64,000 bases of DNA, taken from the NCBI RefSeq assembly GCF_013608025.1, contig NZ_VDLV01000049.1, positions 62,201 to 126,200 on the forward strand. The letters run 5' to 3'. Within the stretch, counting starts at the first letter, position 1, and the number at the start of each line of letters is the position of its first letter. The notes under the pieces are model-generated. The model saw nothing but the letters and a program-made list of their open reading frames with translations. It did not search any database and was not told the origin of the DNA. This DNA comes from Pseudomonas brassicacearum subsp. neoaurantiaca. GTDB lineage: Bacteria; Pseudomonadota; Gammaproteobacteria; Pseudomonadales; Pseudomonadaceae. The position numbers were made by a program, and so were the translations under genes. Of this stretch, positions 45,115 to 55,787 are shown in pieces.

Positions 45115-45468
45115 ATGAGTACCGACGATAAACGCATTCGTGAATTTGCCTATCAGATCTGGGAGTCCGAGGGTAAGCCCGCCGGGCAGGAAAAGCGTCA
45201 CTGGGAGATGGCGCGCAAATTGGCGGAAGCCGAAGCCCTGGCACCGAGCAAACCACCCAAGGCCGCGAGCAAAACCACCGCCAGCAAAGCGGATGGCGCC
45301 AAGCCCGCCGCGGCCAAGAGCACCGCTGCCAAGGCCGCCACGAAAAGCACCACGCCCAAGGCCAAGCCTGCTGCGAAAGCTTCCGCGGCGACCGCTGCGG
45401 TGGTGCCGCCTGCCGACAAGGCCACCGCTAAAAAGCCACGAGCGGCGCGCAAGCCACCAGCGGTCTGA
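45115..45468 (+). CDS. DUF2934 protein with histone-H1-like tail
   Basis: A 117-residue protein. Residues 1-40 form the DUF2934 motif (IREFAYQIWESEGKPAGQEK then HWEMARKLAEAEA). The remaining 75 residues are a low-complexity Lys/Ala/Pro/Ser/Thr tail (AAAKSTAAKAATKSTTPKAK) like histone H1 or the KPAA tail of AlgP. DUF2934 proteins recur inside glycogen/trehalose operons of pseudomonads; the role is unknown. ATG at 45115 has AGGAG upstream. It lies between treY and glgX on the same strand. Confidence 0.85.
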   Translation: MSTDDKRIREFAYQIWESEGKPAGQEKRHWEMARKLAEAEALAPSKPPKAASKTTASKADGAKPAAAKSTAAKAATKSTTPKAKPAAKASAATAAVVPPADKATAKKPRAARKPPAV

Positions 45469-45524
45469 TCCACCGAACTCATCGTCTTCAATCCTGTCCT
45501 TCTTTCAGCGAAGGGGCTCGCTTG

Positions 45525-45556
45525 TGGCCTGGGGATTTATCTCCTCGCCACGAGCA
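45525..45556. repeat. Degenerate fragment of the GTGGCGAGGGGATTTATCC repeat
   Basis: TGTGGCCTGGGGATTTATCT followed by CCTCGCCACGAGC, a shortened and mutated copy of the arm seen at 7834-7966. It lies between the DUF2934 gene and glgX. Confidence 0.5.
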
Positions 45557-45617
45557 CCGGGCACCACCCTGCCCCGCGTACACCGCATTACCGAATCTGT
45601 CTTTTGCAGGAGCAACT

Positions 45618-47777
<2,160 letters not shown>

Positions 47778-48037
47778 GCGCAGGCGATAGACGGCGACAA
47801 GACGGCGGGGAACCCGCAAGGACGCGATTTCCGTCGCCATGCAGCGCAGTTCGAATGTAAAAATGCGGTTCAGATACACATTCTGACGCGACGAAACCGC
47901 CGGCATGGTCAATACTTTCCCTGCGCGAAGCTCCAGGACTCGGATCAGCGCAAATCACAGTCAGGCCCTTACAGGCAACAATGGGCGGCAGGCCCACTGT
48001 GTGACTGCAGGATTGAACACGACAAGGACGTATTCCG

Positions 48038-48802
48038 ATGAAACCAGCCTCTCATTCGCAAGGCCGGCAGCACCCGCAGATATGGAACAGCTCGCCGCAA
48101 CTGGCCGACATTCCCATCATCAGTACCCAGACTTTGATCCCATCGGGCGCCCGCGCGGTCATCCTGGCCCCGCACCCCGGCGATGAGGTCGGTGCCTGCG
48201 GCGGCCTGCTCCAATTGCTGAGCAACCTCGGCCAATCCATGCTGTTGATCTCGGTCACCGACGGCCTCCCTAGCCCGCCGGGTTCGCCATTATGGTCCGA
48301 TGAACGACTGCGCACATTCCGCCCGCATCCCCAGGAAAGCGTGGATGCCCTGCATCGCCTGGGCGTTCCGTCCCACGGGCTGCAATGGGTGCGCGGCGGT
48401 TTTCCAGAGAAAGGCCTGACCGAACATGAGGCGCAACTGACCGCATTCATCCGTCATCACCTGCGACCCGGCGACGTGGTATTCAGCACCTGGCGCAAGG
48501 ATGGCGACAGCGACCACGAGACAGTCGGCCGCGCCGGAGCCCAGGCCGCCGACAATATCGGCGCAGCCTTCAATGAGCTGCCCGTATGGGCCTGGCATTG
48601 GCCCGTTCGCGAGCAGAACAAGATCCCCTGGCACCGGGCACGCAAGTTGCGTCTGGACGTCTGGACCACCGCCCGCAAGCGTCACGCCATGCATGCCTAC
48701 ACCAGCCAACTGAACGGCGAGCCCGCCAACGGCATCGCCCCGCTGGTGCCGAGGGTCATTCTTGATCGCATGGGAATGCCCTATGAAATCGTCTTTATCT
48801 GA
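48038..48802 (+). CDS. PIG-L/LmbE-family deacetylase with altered catalytic motif
   Basis: A 254-residue LmbE-like protein. The family motif is normally (P/A)HPDDE; here it reads APHPGDE (His46, Gly48, Asp49, Glu50), so the Asp that acts as general base is replaced by Gly while the zinc ligands His46 and Asp49 remain. The later STWRKDGDSDHETVGRAG stretch carries the third zinc-type His. The family removes N-acetyl groups from sugars such as GlcNAc-linked substrates. The change could mean loss of activity or a shifted mechanism. The endonuclease/exonuclease/phosphatase gene follows 212 bases later. Confidence 0.8.
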   Translation: MKPASHSQGRQHPQIWNSSPQLADIPIISTQTLIPSGARAVILAPHPGDEVGACGGLLQLLSNLGQSMLLISVTDGLPSPPGSPLWSDERLRTFRPHPQESVDALHRLGVPSHGLQWVRGGFPEKGLTEHEAQLTAFIRHHLRPGDVVFSTWRKDGDSDHETVGRAGAQAADNIGAAFNELPVWAWHWPVREQNKIPWHRARKLRLDVWTTARKRHAMHAYTSQLNGEPANGIAPLVPRVILDRMGMPYEIVFI

Positions 48803-48812
48803 CCCTGGGACC

Positions 48813-48915
48813 TGTGGGAGCGAGCTTGCTCGCGATAGCGGTAAATCAGTCAAAAGAGAGGCTAGCTGGGCACCGCGATCGTCGGAACGCCGCCCGGAGC
48901 AAGCTCGCTCCCACA
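48813..48915. repeat. Degenerate REP pair
   Basis: The left arm is a normal REP unit (TGTGGGAGCGAGCTTGCTCG), but the right arm matches only over about 20 bases (GAGCAAGCTCGCTCCCACA). The middle (about 48850-48895) is unrelated to the other pairs, as if replaced. Confidence 0.7.
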
Positions 48916-49014
48916 CAGTTTTGTTGCCTGCGAGAGTTCTGCCCATCAAGAATTCCGGAACTGCCGCAGCCGCCGTCAGTCGCATGAACAGAGACGTCTG
49001 ATTCAGGAGTGAAC

Positions 49015-49815
49015 GTGACTCGCGATCCCGATTGGCGGGCTGACGAATCAGTACCGCTGGGAGCACCCGCGGCGATTCATCGACTGCGTGTTCTGACGGT
49101 GAATACGCATAAGGGCTTTACTGCCCTGAACCGCCGTTTCATCTTGCCCGAACTGCGCGAAGCGGTACGCAGTACGGGCGCCGACCTGGTGTTTCTGCAG
49201 GAAGTGCTGGGCGAACATGATCGTCATGCCACGCGCTATGACAATTGGCCCCAGACCTCCCAATACGAATTCCTGGCGGACAGCATGTGGAGCGACTTCG
49301 CCTACGGCCGGAACGCTGTATACCCCGATGGGCATCACGGCAATGCGTTGCTTTCCAAGTACCCGATCCGCCAGTTCCGCAACCTCGACGTGTCGATCAC
49401 AGGCCCCGAGCGGCGTGGGCTGCTGCATTGTGTGCTGGACGTACCGGGCCACGCCGAAGTCCATGGGATCTGCGTGCACCTGAGCCTGCTGGAGAGTCAT
49501 CGCCAATTGCAGCTCAAGTTGCTCTGCAAGCTCCTTGACTCCCTGCCGGAGGACGCTCCGGTGATCATTGCCGGCGATTTCAACGACTGGCAATTGCGCG
49601 GCAATCTCACCCTCGCCCGCCGCCAGTACCTGCATGAGGCCTTCGAACACCACCACGGGCGCCCCGCCCGGACCTACCCGGCCCGCTTCCCCCTGCTGCG
49701 CCTGGATCGGATATATCTGCGCAACGCCACCAGCCATGCCCCGCAAATATTAGGCAACAAACCTTGGACGCACCTGAGCGACCACCTTCCTCTGTCGGTG
49801 GAAGTCCATCTGTAG
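49015..49815 (+). CDS. Endonuclease/exonuclease/phosphatase (EEP) family protein
   Basis: A 266-residue EEP-fold protein with metal and catalytic residues in the usual order: LTVNTHKGF (Asn), ADLVFLQEVLGEHD (Glu), NALLSKYPIRQFRNLDVS, VIIAGDFNDWQ (Asp/Asn) and LSDHLPLSVEVHL (Asp-His). Members hydrolyse phosphodiesters in DNA, lipids or inositides. A GTG at 49015 with AGGAG five bases upstream is the best start; the in-frame GTG at 49009 overlaps that ribosome site. In P. aeruginosa a similar gene lies in the same alpha-glucan region next to a cardiolipin synthase, but no such neighbour is present here. Confidence 0.82.
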   Translation: MTRDPDWRADESVPLGAPAAIHRLRVLTVNTHKGFTALNRRFILPELREAVRSTGADLVFLQEVLGEHDRHATRYDNWPQTSQYEFLADSMWSDFAYGRNAVYPDGHHGNALLSKYPIRQFRNLDVSITGPERRGLLHCVLDVPGHAEVHGICVHLSLLESHRQLQLKLLCKLLDSLPEDAPVIIAGDFNDWQLRGNLTLARRQYLHEAFEHHHGRPARTYPARFPLLRLDRIYLRNATSHAPQILGNKPWTHLSDHLPLSVEVHL

Positions 49816-50115
49816 CGGCCAGGCCTGAGCGCATCCACCTGCAAGGTCTGACAGCCGGTAATTTTTATCCTTTAAAAATCAGCCAATTATCGCAACATGA
49901 TTTCAATCCGCCATTTGTCGGCCAATTTCTTGACGTGACCGCAACGGTCCTCTTGACTACAACGTACTACCCCCCGGAAAACAGTCAGGGGCAGGCCTCT
50001 GAAACCCGCCATCGCGGGCCGCCAGAGGTTTGCCTCATCCCATTCGGTCGCCCCTCATTCGGGGTAGGAGAGACGCCCTAAGCGAGAAATGCATGCGATT
50101 GCAAGGCAGACCCCC
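49816..50115. other. 300-base intergenic region with one hairpin
   Basis: No gene seen. CCTCTGAAACCCGCCA...GCGGGCCGCCAGAGG near 49997-50029 forms a long imperfect stem. The rest is AT-richer (TTTTTATCCTTTAAAAATC near 49862) and likely holds the promoter of the barrel gene. Confidence 0.4.
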
Positions 50116-51018
50116 ATGAAAACGTGCCCCCGCCCACAGGAATTCAAAACCACCTTCTGCGCCGTCTCGACTTCCTTGTTGCTGTGCTCGTCGATGCAAG
50201 TACAGGCCGAACTGGAAGATCCCCTCACAGCTCCCTGGTATGGCCGTACACGCACCGGCAGCCAGGCGAGCAATGACCCCGTCCCTGGCAAAAGCCCCGC
50301 TCTGTTCACCTTGCGAAACGTCAGCGGCCACACCCAACGCATGGGTCTGGTCAGTGGCCAGAGCCAGATCACAGCCAATGGCAGCGGGAGGCTCGTGCCC
50401 CCTGCACTGGCCGAGCCGGGCCAGGATTCCCTGAGCCTGAAGGGTGAAAACCTTGGCGCTTATTGGAGCCTGACCGGACCCGCCGGCTGGCACGTGGACC
50501 TGAGTGCAAGCGGTGGGCGGATCAATGGCTTCAGCCTGAATGAACAGGGCCAGCGCCAAGTCACCGAGGGCAGCGCCGTCACACTGTCCGTCGAAGGTGG
50601 CTTTCCCATCGGCATCAGTGACAACTGGGTAGTCGAGCCCCAGGCACAGTTGATCAATCAACGCGTCAGCCTTGATACGCGCTCCAGTGAAAAAAGTGAC
50701 AGCAATGAACTGAGCACTTGGAGCGGTCGCGTCGGCGCCCGGCTCAAGGGCAACTATCAAGTCAACGGCCTTGGTGTCGAGCCCTACGTGCGCACGAACC
50801 TTTGGCACACGGTCCAGAACGCCGACACCCTGACCCTGGACAAGGTCGACAAAATCAGCAGCAGCCGCAAATCTTCTACCGTTGAAGTGGGCTTGGGCCT
50901 GGTCGCCCGGATGACGCCCTTGGTAAGCCTGTATGTCAGCGCCGACTACAGCAGTGACGTTGATGACAACGACCTCAACGGCGTCATCGCCAGCCTGGGC
51001 GTGCGGATGCGTTGGTAA
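50116..51018 (+). CDS. Autotransporter-type outer-membrane beta-barrel without passenger
   Basis: A 300-residue protein. The signal peptide ends near MQVQA (start at 50116, MKTCPRPQEFKTT). The mature part is a short linker and then an autotransporter beta-domain: GAYWSLTGPAGWHVDLSAS, VEPQAQLINQRVSLDTR, VGARLKGNYQV, VEPYVRTNLWHT and a final strand ending GVRMRW, with the aromatic last residue needed for barrel insertion. True autotransporters have a large N-terminal passenger; here less than about 70 residues precede the barrel. It could be a stand-alone barrel or a truncated remnant. An ATG at 50089 is also in frame. Confidence 0.8.
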   Translation: MKTCPRPQEFKTTFCAVSTSLLLCSSMQVQAELEDPLTAPWYGRTRTGSQASNDPVPGKSPALFTLRNVSGHTQRMGLVSGQSQITANGSGRLVPPALAEPGQDSLSLKGENLGAYWSLTGPAGWHVDLSASGGRINGFSLNEQGQRQVTEGSAVTLSVEGGFPIGISDNWVVEPQAQLINQRVSLDTRSSEKSDSNELSTWSGRVGARLKGNYQVNGLGVEPYVRTNLWHTVQNADTLTLDKVDKISSSRKSSTVEVGLGLVARMTPLVSLYVSADYSSDVDDNDLNGVIASLGVRMRW

Positions 51019-51161
51019 ACGTCCGTCTTTCATCTCGCGAGGGAGCAGGCAGCCTGGCCGCCCGCCCCTTGCCGCTTCGAAAACACCTCCATTAAGGCGT
51101 ATAACGCTAAAAGCGCTGCAGACTGTCAGCCCATGGCTCATTTCATTGATGGAGTAACGAT

Positions 51162-52787
51162 ATGACCACAGCCAACCTCTTGACCCATTTGTTTCCCCGC
51201 GCCGCTGACGTTCCCGAGGCCTACCGTCTCGGTGACCCAATCGAACAACGGGAATATCTGGTCGATGGCGTACTGAGAACCTGGCAAGGCCCCCTGGCCA
51301 CCGTGCGCAGCCCGGTCTACCTGGCGAGCCCCAGTGGCGATGAACAGGTCATCCTCGGCAGCACACCGCTGCTCGATGCCGAGACGGCACTCACCGCGCT
51401 CGACGCCGCCGTCCGGGCCTATGATCGCGGCCAGGGCACATGGCCGACGATGCGCGTCGCCGAACGCATCCGTCATGTCGAAACCTTCTTGGCGCGCATG
51501 CGTGAGCAACGCGAAGCCGTGGTCAAGCTGCTCATGTGGGAGATCGGCAAGAACCTCAAGGACTCCCAGAAGGAGTTCGACCGCACCTGTGACTACATCG
51601 TCGACACCATCAATGCCCTCAAGGAACTGGACCGTCGCTCCAGTCGCTTCGAACTGGAGCAGGACACGCTTGGACAGATCCGACGTGTCCCTCTGGGTGT
51701 TGCCCTGTGCATGGGCCCTTACAACTATCCACTGAACGAAACCTTCACCACGCTGATTCCCGCGCTGATCATGGGCAACACCGTGGTATTCAAGCCGGCC
51801 AAACTCGGCGTGCTGCTGATCCGTCCGTTGCTTGAAGCTTTTCGCGACAGCTTTCCGGCCGGGGTCATTAACGTGATCTACGGCAGCGGGCGAGAAACCG
51901 TCAGCGCGCTGATGGCCAGCGGCAAGATCGACATTTTCGCGTTCATCGGCACCAACAAAGCCGCCAGCGACCTCAAGAAACTCCATCCGCGTCCACATCG
52001 CCTGCGTGCCGCCCTGGGACTGGATGCAAAAAATCCCGGCCTGGTGCTGCGCGATGTCGATCTGGATAACGCCGTCAGCGAAGCGCTGACCGGTTCGCTG
52101 TCATTCAACGGTCAACGCTGCACGGCGCTGAAGATTCTCTTCGTCCATGAAGACGTCGCCCCGGCATTTATCGAGAAATTCAATGCCAAGCTCGCCGCCT
52201 TGAAACCTGGAATGCCCTGGGAAGGTGGCGTGGCGCTGACACCGTTGCCGGAAGCCGGCAAGGTAGATTATTTGCATTCGCTAGTGGCCGATGCCATCGC
52301 CAAAGGCGCGGGCGTCATGAACCAGCACGGCGGAGAATCCAGGGCTTCGTTCTTCTTTCCGGCCGTGCTCTATCCGGTAAACACGGCGATGCGGGTCTAT
52401 CACGAAGAACAGTTCGGCCCGGTCGTACCCATCGTTCCGTATCGCGACCTCAACACGGTGGTCGATTACGTACTGGAGTCGGACTTCGGCCAGCAACTGA
52501 GCATCTTCGGTACCAACCCGGCCGAAGTCGGCAAGCTGGTGGACACCTTTGCCAACCAGGTCGGGCGCATCAACATCAACGCCCAATGCCAGCGCGGCCC
52601 CGACACCTTCCCGTTCAATGGCCGGAAAAACTCCGCCGAAGGCACGTTGTCAGTGCACGATGCGCTGCGCACCTTTTCGATCCGCACATTGGTGGCCACC
52701 AAGTTCCAGGAGAATAACAAGGCATTGATCAGCGACATCATCCGGGAACGGGATTCAAATTTCCTGACCACCGATTACATCTTCTGA
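51162..52787 (+). CDS. gapN: NADP-dependent glyceraldehyde-3-phosphate dehydrogenase (GapN type)
   Basis: A 541-residue aldehyde-dehydrogenase-superfamily enzyme. Catalytic Cys320 lies in LSFNGQRCTALKIL. The cofactor-binding part includes MGPYNYPLNETFTTLIPALI and FKPAKLG, and the general-base region LGLDAKNPGLV. The NYPLNETF and NGQRCTA segments fit non-phosphorylating GAPDH, which oxidises glyceraldehyde-3-phosphate directly to 3-phosphoglycerate with NADP, making NADPH without ATP. The usual base Glu of ALDHs appears replaced in the LGLDAKN stretch (normally LEL/LGG), so the exact substrate is a family-based inference. Confidence 0.82.
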   Translation: MTTANLLTHLFPRAADVPEAYRLGDPIEQREYLVDGVLRTWQGPLATVRSPVYLASPSGDEQVILGSTPLLDAETALTALDAAVRAYDRGQGTWPTMRVAERIRHVETFLARMREQREAVVKLLMWEIGKNLKDSQKEFDRTCDYIVDTINALKELDRRSSRFELEQDTLGQIRRVPLGVALCMGPYNYPLNETFTTLIPALIMGNTVVFKPAKLGVLLIRPLLEAFRDSFPAGVINVIYGSGRETVSALMASGKIDIFAFIGTNKAASDLKKLHPRPHRLRAALGLDAKNPGLVLRDVDLDNAVSEALTGSLSFNGQRCTALKILFVHEDVAPAFIEKFNAKLAALKPGMPWEGGVALTPLPEAGKVDYLHSLVADAIAKGAGVMNQHGGESRASFFFPAVLYPVNTAMRVYHEEQFGPVVPIVPYRDLNTVVDYVLESDFGQQLSIFGTNPAEVGKLVDTFANQVGRININAQCQRGPDTFPFNGRKNSAEGTLSVHDALRTFSIRTLVATKFQENNKALISDIIRERDSNFLTTDYIF

Positions 52788-52801
52788 CCCGCATCCGTTG
52801 T

Positions 52802-53695
52802 TCAGGACAGGGCTGCGCGGCGCCACTTGAGGCCCCAGCCCTGCTGCATGCCGGCAGCCGCCAGCAGGATCGCCGCCACACCCAGCCATTGCAGCGGTTC
52901 GAGACGATGGCCGAAGGCGAACCAGTCGACGAAAATCGCCGCGATCGGGTAGATAAAGGACAGCGCACCCGTCACTGCCGTCGGCAACCGTTGGATCGCG
53001 CTGTACAACAGCACGTACATCACGCCCGTGTGAATCATGCCCAGGGTCACCAGGCTGGCCCAGGCTTCTGGCTGCTGCGGCAGCGCAGAGAAATTCGCCC
53101 ATGGCGCCAGCAGCAATACTCCGGTGCTCACTTGGATCAGCGCGATCAGATGCGGTGGTGTGCCCGTCAGGCGCTTGATGATCAGCGCAGCGATGGCGTA
53201 CAAAAGTGCCGCCCCAAGCGCCAAGGCGATACCCACCAGGTAGTTCCCACCTCCCTGCCCTTGTTCGCCATGGGCACTGACGATCGCCAGCATGCCGAGA
53301 AACGAAACCGCCAGCCAGAACAGCTTCTGCGCGGTGATCTTCTCCCCCAGGAACAACGCCGCCAGCCCCACCAACATGAATGGCTGGACGTTGTACACCG
53401 CCGTCCCGATAGCAATCGAAGCGCGGGAGTAGGAAGCGAACAACAAGACCCAGTTACCGACGATTGCCACGCCGCTGAGCACCGCCAGCAGGAAAGTGGT
53501 GCGCGTCAGAATGTCTCGCCGCAAAAAGCCAAGACCCGCGCAAATCAACAGCAGCGTGCCGGCGCCAAACACGCAACGCCAGAACACTACGTCCAGCACA
53601 GGCTGGCCCGAGACCAGCACGAACCAACCTATGGTTCCGGAAATCAGCATGGCGGCGGTCATTTCGAGCGAACCGCGGCGTAAGGTCTTGTCCAT
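52802..53695 (-). CDS. EamA-type (DMT family) transporter
   Basis: A 297-residue inner-membrane protein with ten hydrophobic segments in two EamA halves (residues about 8-140 and 150-290). Examples are GTAVYNVQPFMLVGLAALFL in the first half and ALSFIYPIAAIFVDWFAFGH in the second. DMT exporters move amino acids or other metabolites outward. A divergent Lrp/AsnC regulator begins 133 bases away, which suggests an amino acid substrate. The gene converges on gapN. Confidence 0.9.
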   Translation of the reverse strand: MDKTLRRGSLEMTAAMLISGTIGWFVLVSGQPVLDVVFWRCVFGAGTLLLICAGLGFLRRDILTRTTFLLAVLSGVAIVGNWVLLFASYSRASIAIGTAVYNVQPFMLVGLAALFLGEKITAQKLFWLAVSFLGMLAIVSAHGEQGQGGGNYLVGIALALGAALLYAIAALIIKRLTGTPPHLIALIQVSTGVLLLAPWANFSALPQQPEAWASLVTLGMIHTGVMYVLLYSAIQRLPTAVTGALSFIYPIAAIFVDWFAFGHRLEPLQWLGVAAILLAAAGMQQGWGLKWRRAALS

Positions 53696-53828
53696 CTTCG
53701 GGCTCCTTCGTTAAGTGAGCACAGTATGCCCAGCCACCGGGCCGCTTCTCCATGGCTTGGAAAAGGCTAAACTGGCTTTACACCTTTTTTATCAAGGCAG
53801 CTTTACGTATTTGCCTAACGGAGCCGAA

Positions 53829-54266
53829 ATGACCGACGACATCGACCAAATCCTCATCAGCGCCTTGATGGAAGACTCCCGGCGCTCGCTCAAGGCCCTG
53901 GCGAACCTGAGCGGCCTGTCGTCCCCCAGCGTAGCCGAGCGCCTGCGACGACTCGAAGAACGTGGCGTGCTCCGGGGTTATACGGTTGAAGTCGATCCGA
54001 AGTGTTTTGGTTATCAACTACAGGCCATCGTGCGGATTCGTCCGCTGGCGGGGCAGTTGCAAGAGGTGGAGCGGCAGATCCAGGCCATCGGCGAATTTAC
54101 CGAGTGCGACAAAGTGACGGGCGAAGACTGTTTCATTGCGCGACTGCATGTGCGGTCAATGGAGCAGTTGGATGTGTTGCTGGACAAATTGAATGTGCTT
54201 GCAGAGACCAATACGGCGATCGTCAAGAAGACCCCGGTGAAGCGGCGATTGCCGCCAATGGGCTGA
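53829..54266 (+). CDS. Lrp/AsnC-family transcriptional regulator
   Basis: A 145-residue regulator. Residues 1-60 form the helix-turn-helix (ISALMEDSRRSLKALANLSG then LSSPSVAERLRRLEERGVLR), and residues 65-145 form the RAM/ligand domain (VECDKVTGE-like segment and CFIARLHVRSMEQLDVLLDK). It responds to an amino acid and is divergent from the EamA exporter gene, so it most likely controls that exporter. The ATG at 53829 follows GGAG; earlier in-frame starts extend into the promoter. Confidence 0.9.
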   Translation: MTDDIDQILISALMEDSRRSLKALANLSGLSSPSVAERLRRLEERGVLRGYTVEVDPKCFGYQLQAIVRIRPLAGQLQEVERQIQAIGEFTECDKVTGEDCFIARLHVRSMEQLDVLLDKLNVLAETNTAIVKKTPVKRRLPPMG

Positions 54267-54299
54267 GCTTGGTTGATGGTTGGTAATCGGTGTTTCTTT

Positions 54300-54389
54300 T
54301 GTGGGAGCGAGCCTGCTCGCGAAGGCGACGTAACAGCCAATGATGATATTGGATGTGCTGGCCTCTTCGCGAGCAAGCTCGCTCCCACA
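54300..54389. repeat. Paired REP palindrome
   Basis: Inverted pair of the same REP unit, with one change in the left arm (GCGAGCCTGCTCG). It starts 34 bases after the Lrp gene stop. Confidence 0.87.
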
Positions 54390-54433
54390 GGGGTCCGTGG
54401 CGCACATGAATTCCGTTTTTACAGCGACCTAAC

Positions 54434-54458
54434 TGTGAGAGCGAGCTTGCTCGCGATT
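54434..54458. repeat. Single REP unit
   Basis: Lone copy of the unit with GTGAGAGCGAGCTTGCTCGC in place of GTGGGAGC, 45 bases after the pair. No partner arm is present. Confidence 0.75.
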
Positions 54459-54800
54459 AAAGTGGCGCAGCCACATACAGCATGACAGCTGCTCCGCTTT
54501 TGACTTTGATCTTGATCTGGGCGCCCCGTTAACCACGATGGCCGAACGCAGGTCTTGCGCAGTGGGCATCCCGGCATGGATGCCGGGATAGCCGCGCAGG
54601 GCCATGGATGGCCCATCGCGGCGGGCCCACGGAGCAAGGCCTTCGTTCGGGCATGCCGAGCCTAGGCGAGGCACCGAGTGGTGGGGCAAAGCCTTTTTGG
54701 TTACTTTTTTGGCGTCTGAAAAAAGTGACCCGCTGTAAGAGCGGAACCGCCAGCCGCCGTTACCGAAGAAACGGATATGTACCCCCACCCCCACTCTTGC
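54459..54800. repeat. Dense compound intergenic repeat field
   Basis: A gene-free stretch packed with small palindromes: GGCATCCCGGCATGGATGCC at about 54566, GGGCCATGGATGGCCC at about 54599, then GGTTACTTTTTTGGCGTCTG and AAAAAAGTGACCCGCTGTAA. This looks like a known-style multi-copy Pseudomonas intergenic element, separate from REP. A minus-strand open frame (54429-54812) is an artefact of the repeat, with no protein-like features. Confidence 0.65.
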
Positions 54801-54820
54801 AGAAATCCCCATCCCAAACC

Positions 54821-54857
54821 AAAAAACGGCGCCCTCCCTTTCGGAAAAGCGCCGTCT
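54821..54857 (-). terminator. Intrinsic terminator of the yccA gene
   Basis: On the minus strand ACGGCGC...GCGCCGT is followed by TTTTTT, 35-70 bases after the stop of the Bax-inhibitor gene. Confidence 0.8.
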
Positions 54858-54891
54858 CTCAAATCAACAGCTCACCAGCATCCTGGCAATA

Positions 54892-55563
54892 TCAGTCATC
54901 ACGCCCCATCAACCCGAACAACTGCAACAAGCTGACAAACAGGTTGTAGATCGATACATACAGGCTGATGGTTGCCATGATGTAGTTACGCTCGCCACCA
55001 TGAATGATCGCGCTGGTCTGATAAAGGATGCAGACCGACGAGAACAGCACGAAACCGGCGCTGATCGCCAGTTGCAGGCCGCTGATCTGGAAGAAGAAGC
55101 TGGCCACTACCGCACCCAGCAACACGAAGAAACCAGCGGTGATGAAACCGCTCAGGAAGCTCATGTCCTTGCGGGAGATCAGTACGTAGGCCGACAGACC
55201 GCCGAACACCAGGGCGGTCATGGCGAACGCCGAGCTGACCACTTCGGCGCCGCCCTGCATGCCCAGGTAACGATTGAGGATCGGGCCGAGCAGGTAGCCC
55301 ATGAAACCGGTCAGGGCGAAAGCCGAAACCAGGCCCCAGGCCGAATCACGGAGCTTGTTGGTGAGGAAGAAAAGGCCGTAGAAACCGATCAGCACAACGA
55401 AGATGTTCGGGTAACCGACACGCATCTGTTGTGCGACGTAGGCCATCACACCGCTGAAAGCGAGCGTGAGTGCCAGCAGGCCATAAGTGTTGCGCAGGAC
55501 GCGGCTAACTTCTAGCTGCTCAGCCTGCACGCTGTTGTTCACTGCGTAATCCTGTTCGCGCAT
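54892..55563 (-). CDS. yccA: Bax inhibitor-1/YccA family membrane protein
   Basis: A 223-residue inner-membrane protein with seven hydrophobic segments. The N-terminal cytoplasmic stretch is MREQDYAVNNSVQAEQLEVS and the C-terminal segment is ISLYVSIYNLFVSLLQLFGL. The family is proton-gated, leaky-channel-like; E. coli YccA binds and restrains the FtsH protease. The ATG at 55563 is chosen because GGAGGAG lies seven bases upstream; an earlier start at 55590 would add unneeded residues. A terminator follows. Divergent tRNA-Ser lies upstream. Confidence 0.88.
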   Translation of the reverse strand: MREQDYAVNNSVQAEQLEVSRVLRNTYGLLALTLAFSGVMAYVAQQMRVGYPNIFVVLIGFYGLFFLTNKLRDSAWGLVSAFALTGFMGYLLGPILNRYLGMQGGAEVVSSAFAMTALVFGGLSAYVLISRKDMSFLSGFITAGFFVLLGAVVASFFFQISGLQLAISAGFVLFSSVCILYQTSAIIHGGERNYIMATISLYVSIYNLFVSLLQLFGLMGRDD

Positions 55564-55640
55564 GGCGACACTCCTCCGGTTTTGAAACATTCAGTGGCAA
55601 GGATCATAACAGACGCTCTGTAACAAGCTACGTAGAGAGT

Positions 55641-55668
55641 TTGACAGTGTGTTTCATTCGGGTATTAT
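55641..55668 (+). promoter_or_regulatory. Sigma-70-type promoter of tRNA-Ser
   Basis: TTGACA, 16 bases, TATTAT. The predicted start of transcription lies a few bases before the tRNA at 55688. A GC-rich GCGCCCGC follows the -10, like a stringent-control discriminator. Confidence 0.7.
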
Positions 55669-55687
55669 GGCGCCCGCAACGCAATAC

Positions 55688-55775
55688 GGAGGTGTGGCCG
55701 AGTGGTTTAAGGCAACGGTCTTGAAAACCGTCGACTGTAACAGGTCCATGAGTTCGAATCCCATCGCCTCCGCCA
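55688..55775 (+). tRNA. tRNA-Ser (anticodon TGA)
   Basis: Acceptor GGAGGTG pairs with CGCCTCC and ends with an encoded CCA. The anticodon loop is CTTGAAA with TGA as anticodon, and the T-loop is GTTCGAATC. A long variable arm (class II) is present. The tRNA reads UCA codons (and UCG by wobble). Confidence 0.95.
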
Positions 55776-55787
55776 TATTTGAATGTT

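Noticed and set aside
54429..54812. 127-codon minus-strand open frame in the repeat field
   Set aside because: Built from palindromic repeat sequence; no conserved-looking segments or ribosome site.
55688..55775. tRNA-Ser as an integration site
   Set aside because: No integrase and no partial tRNA copy in the window; the downstream SPFH gene looks native.
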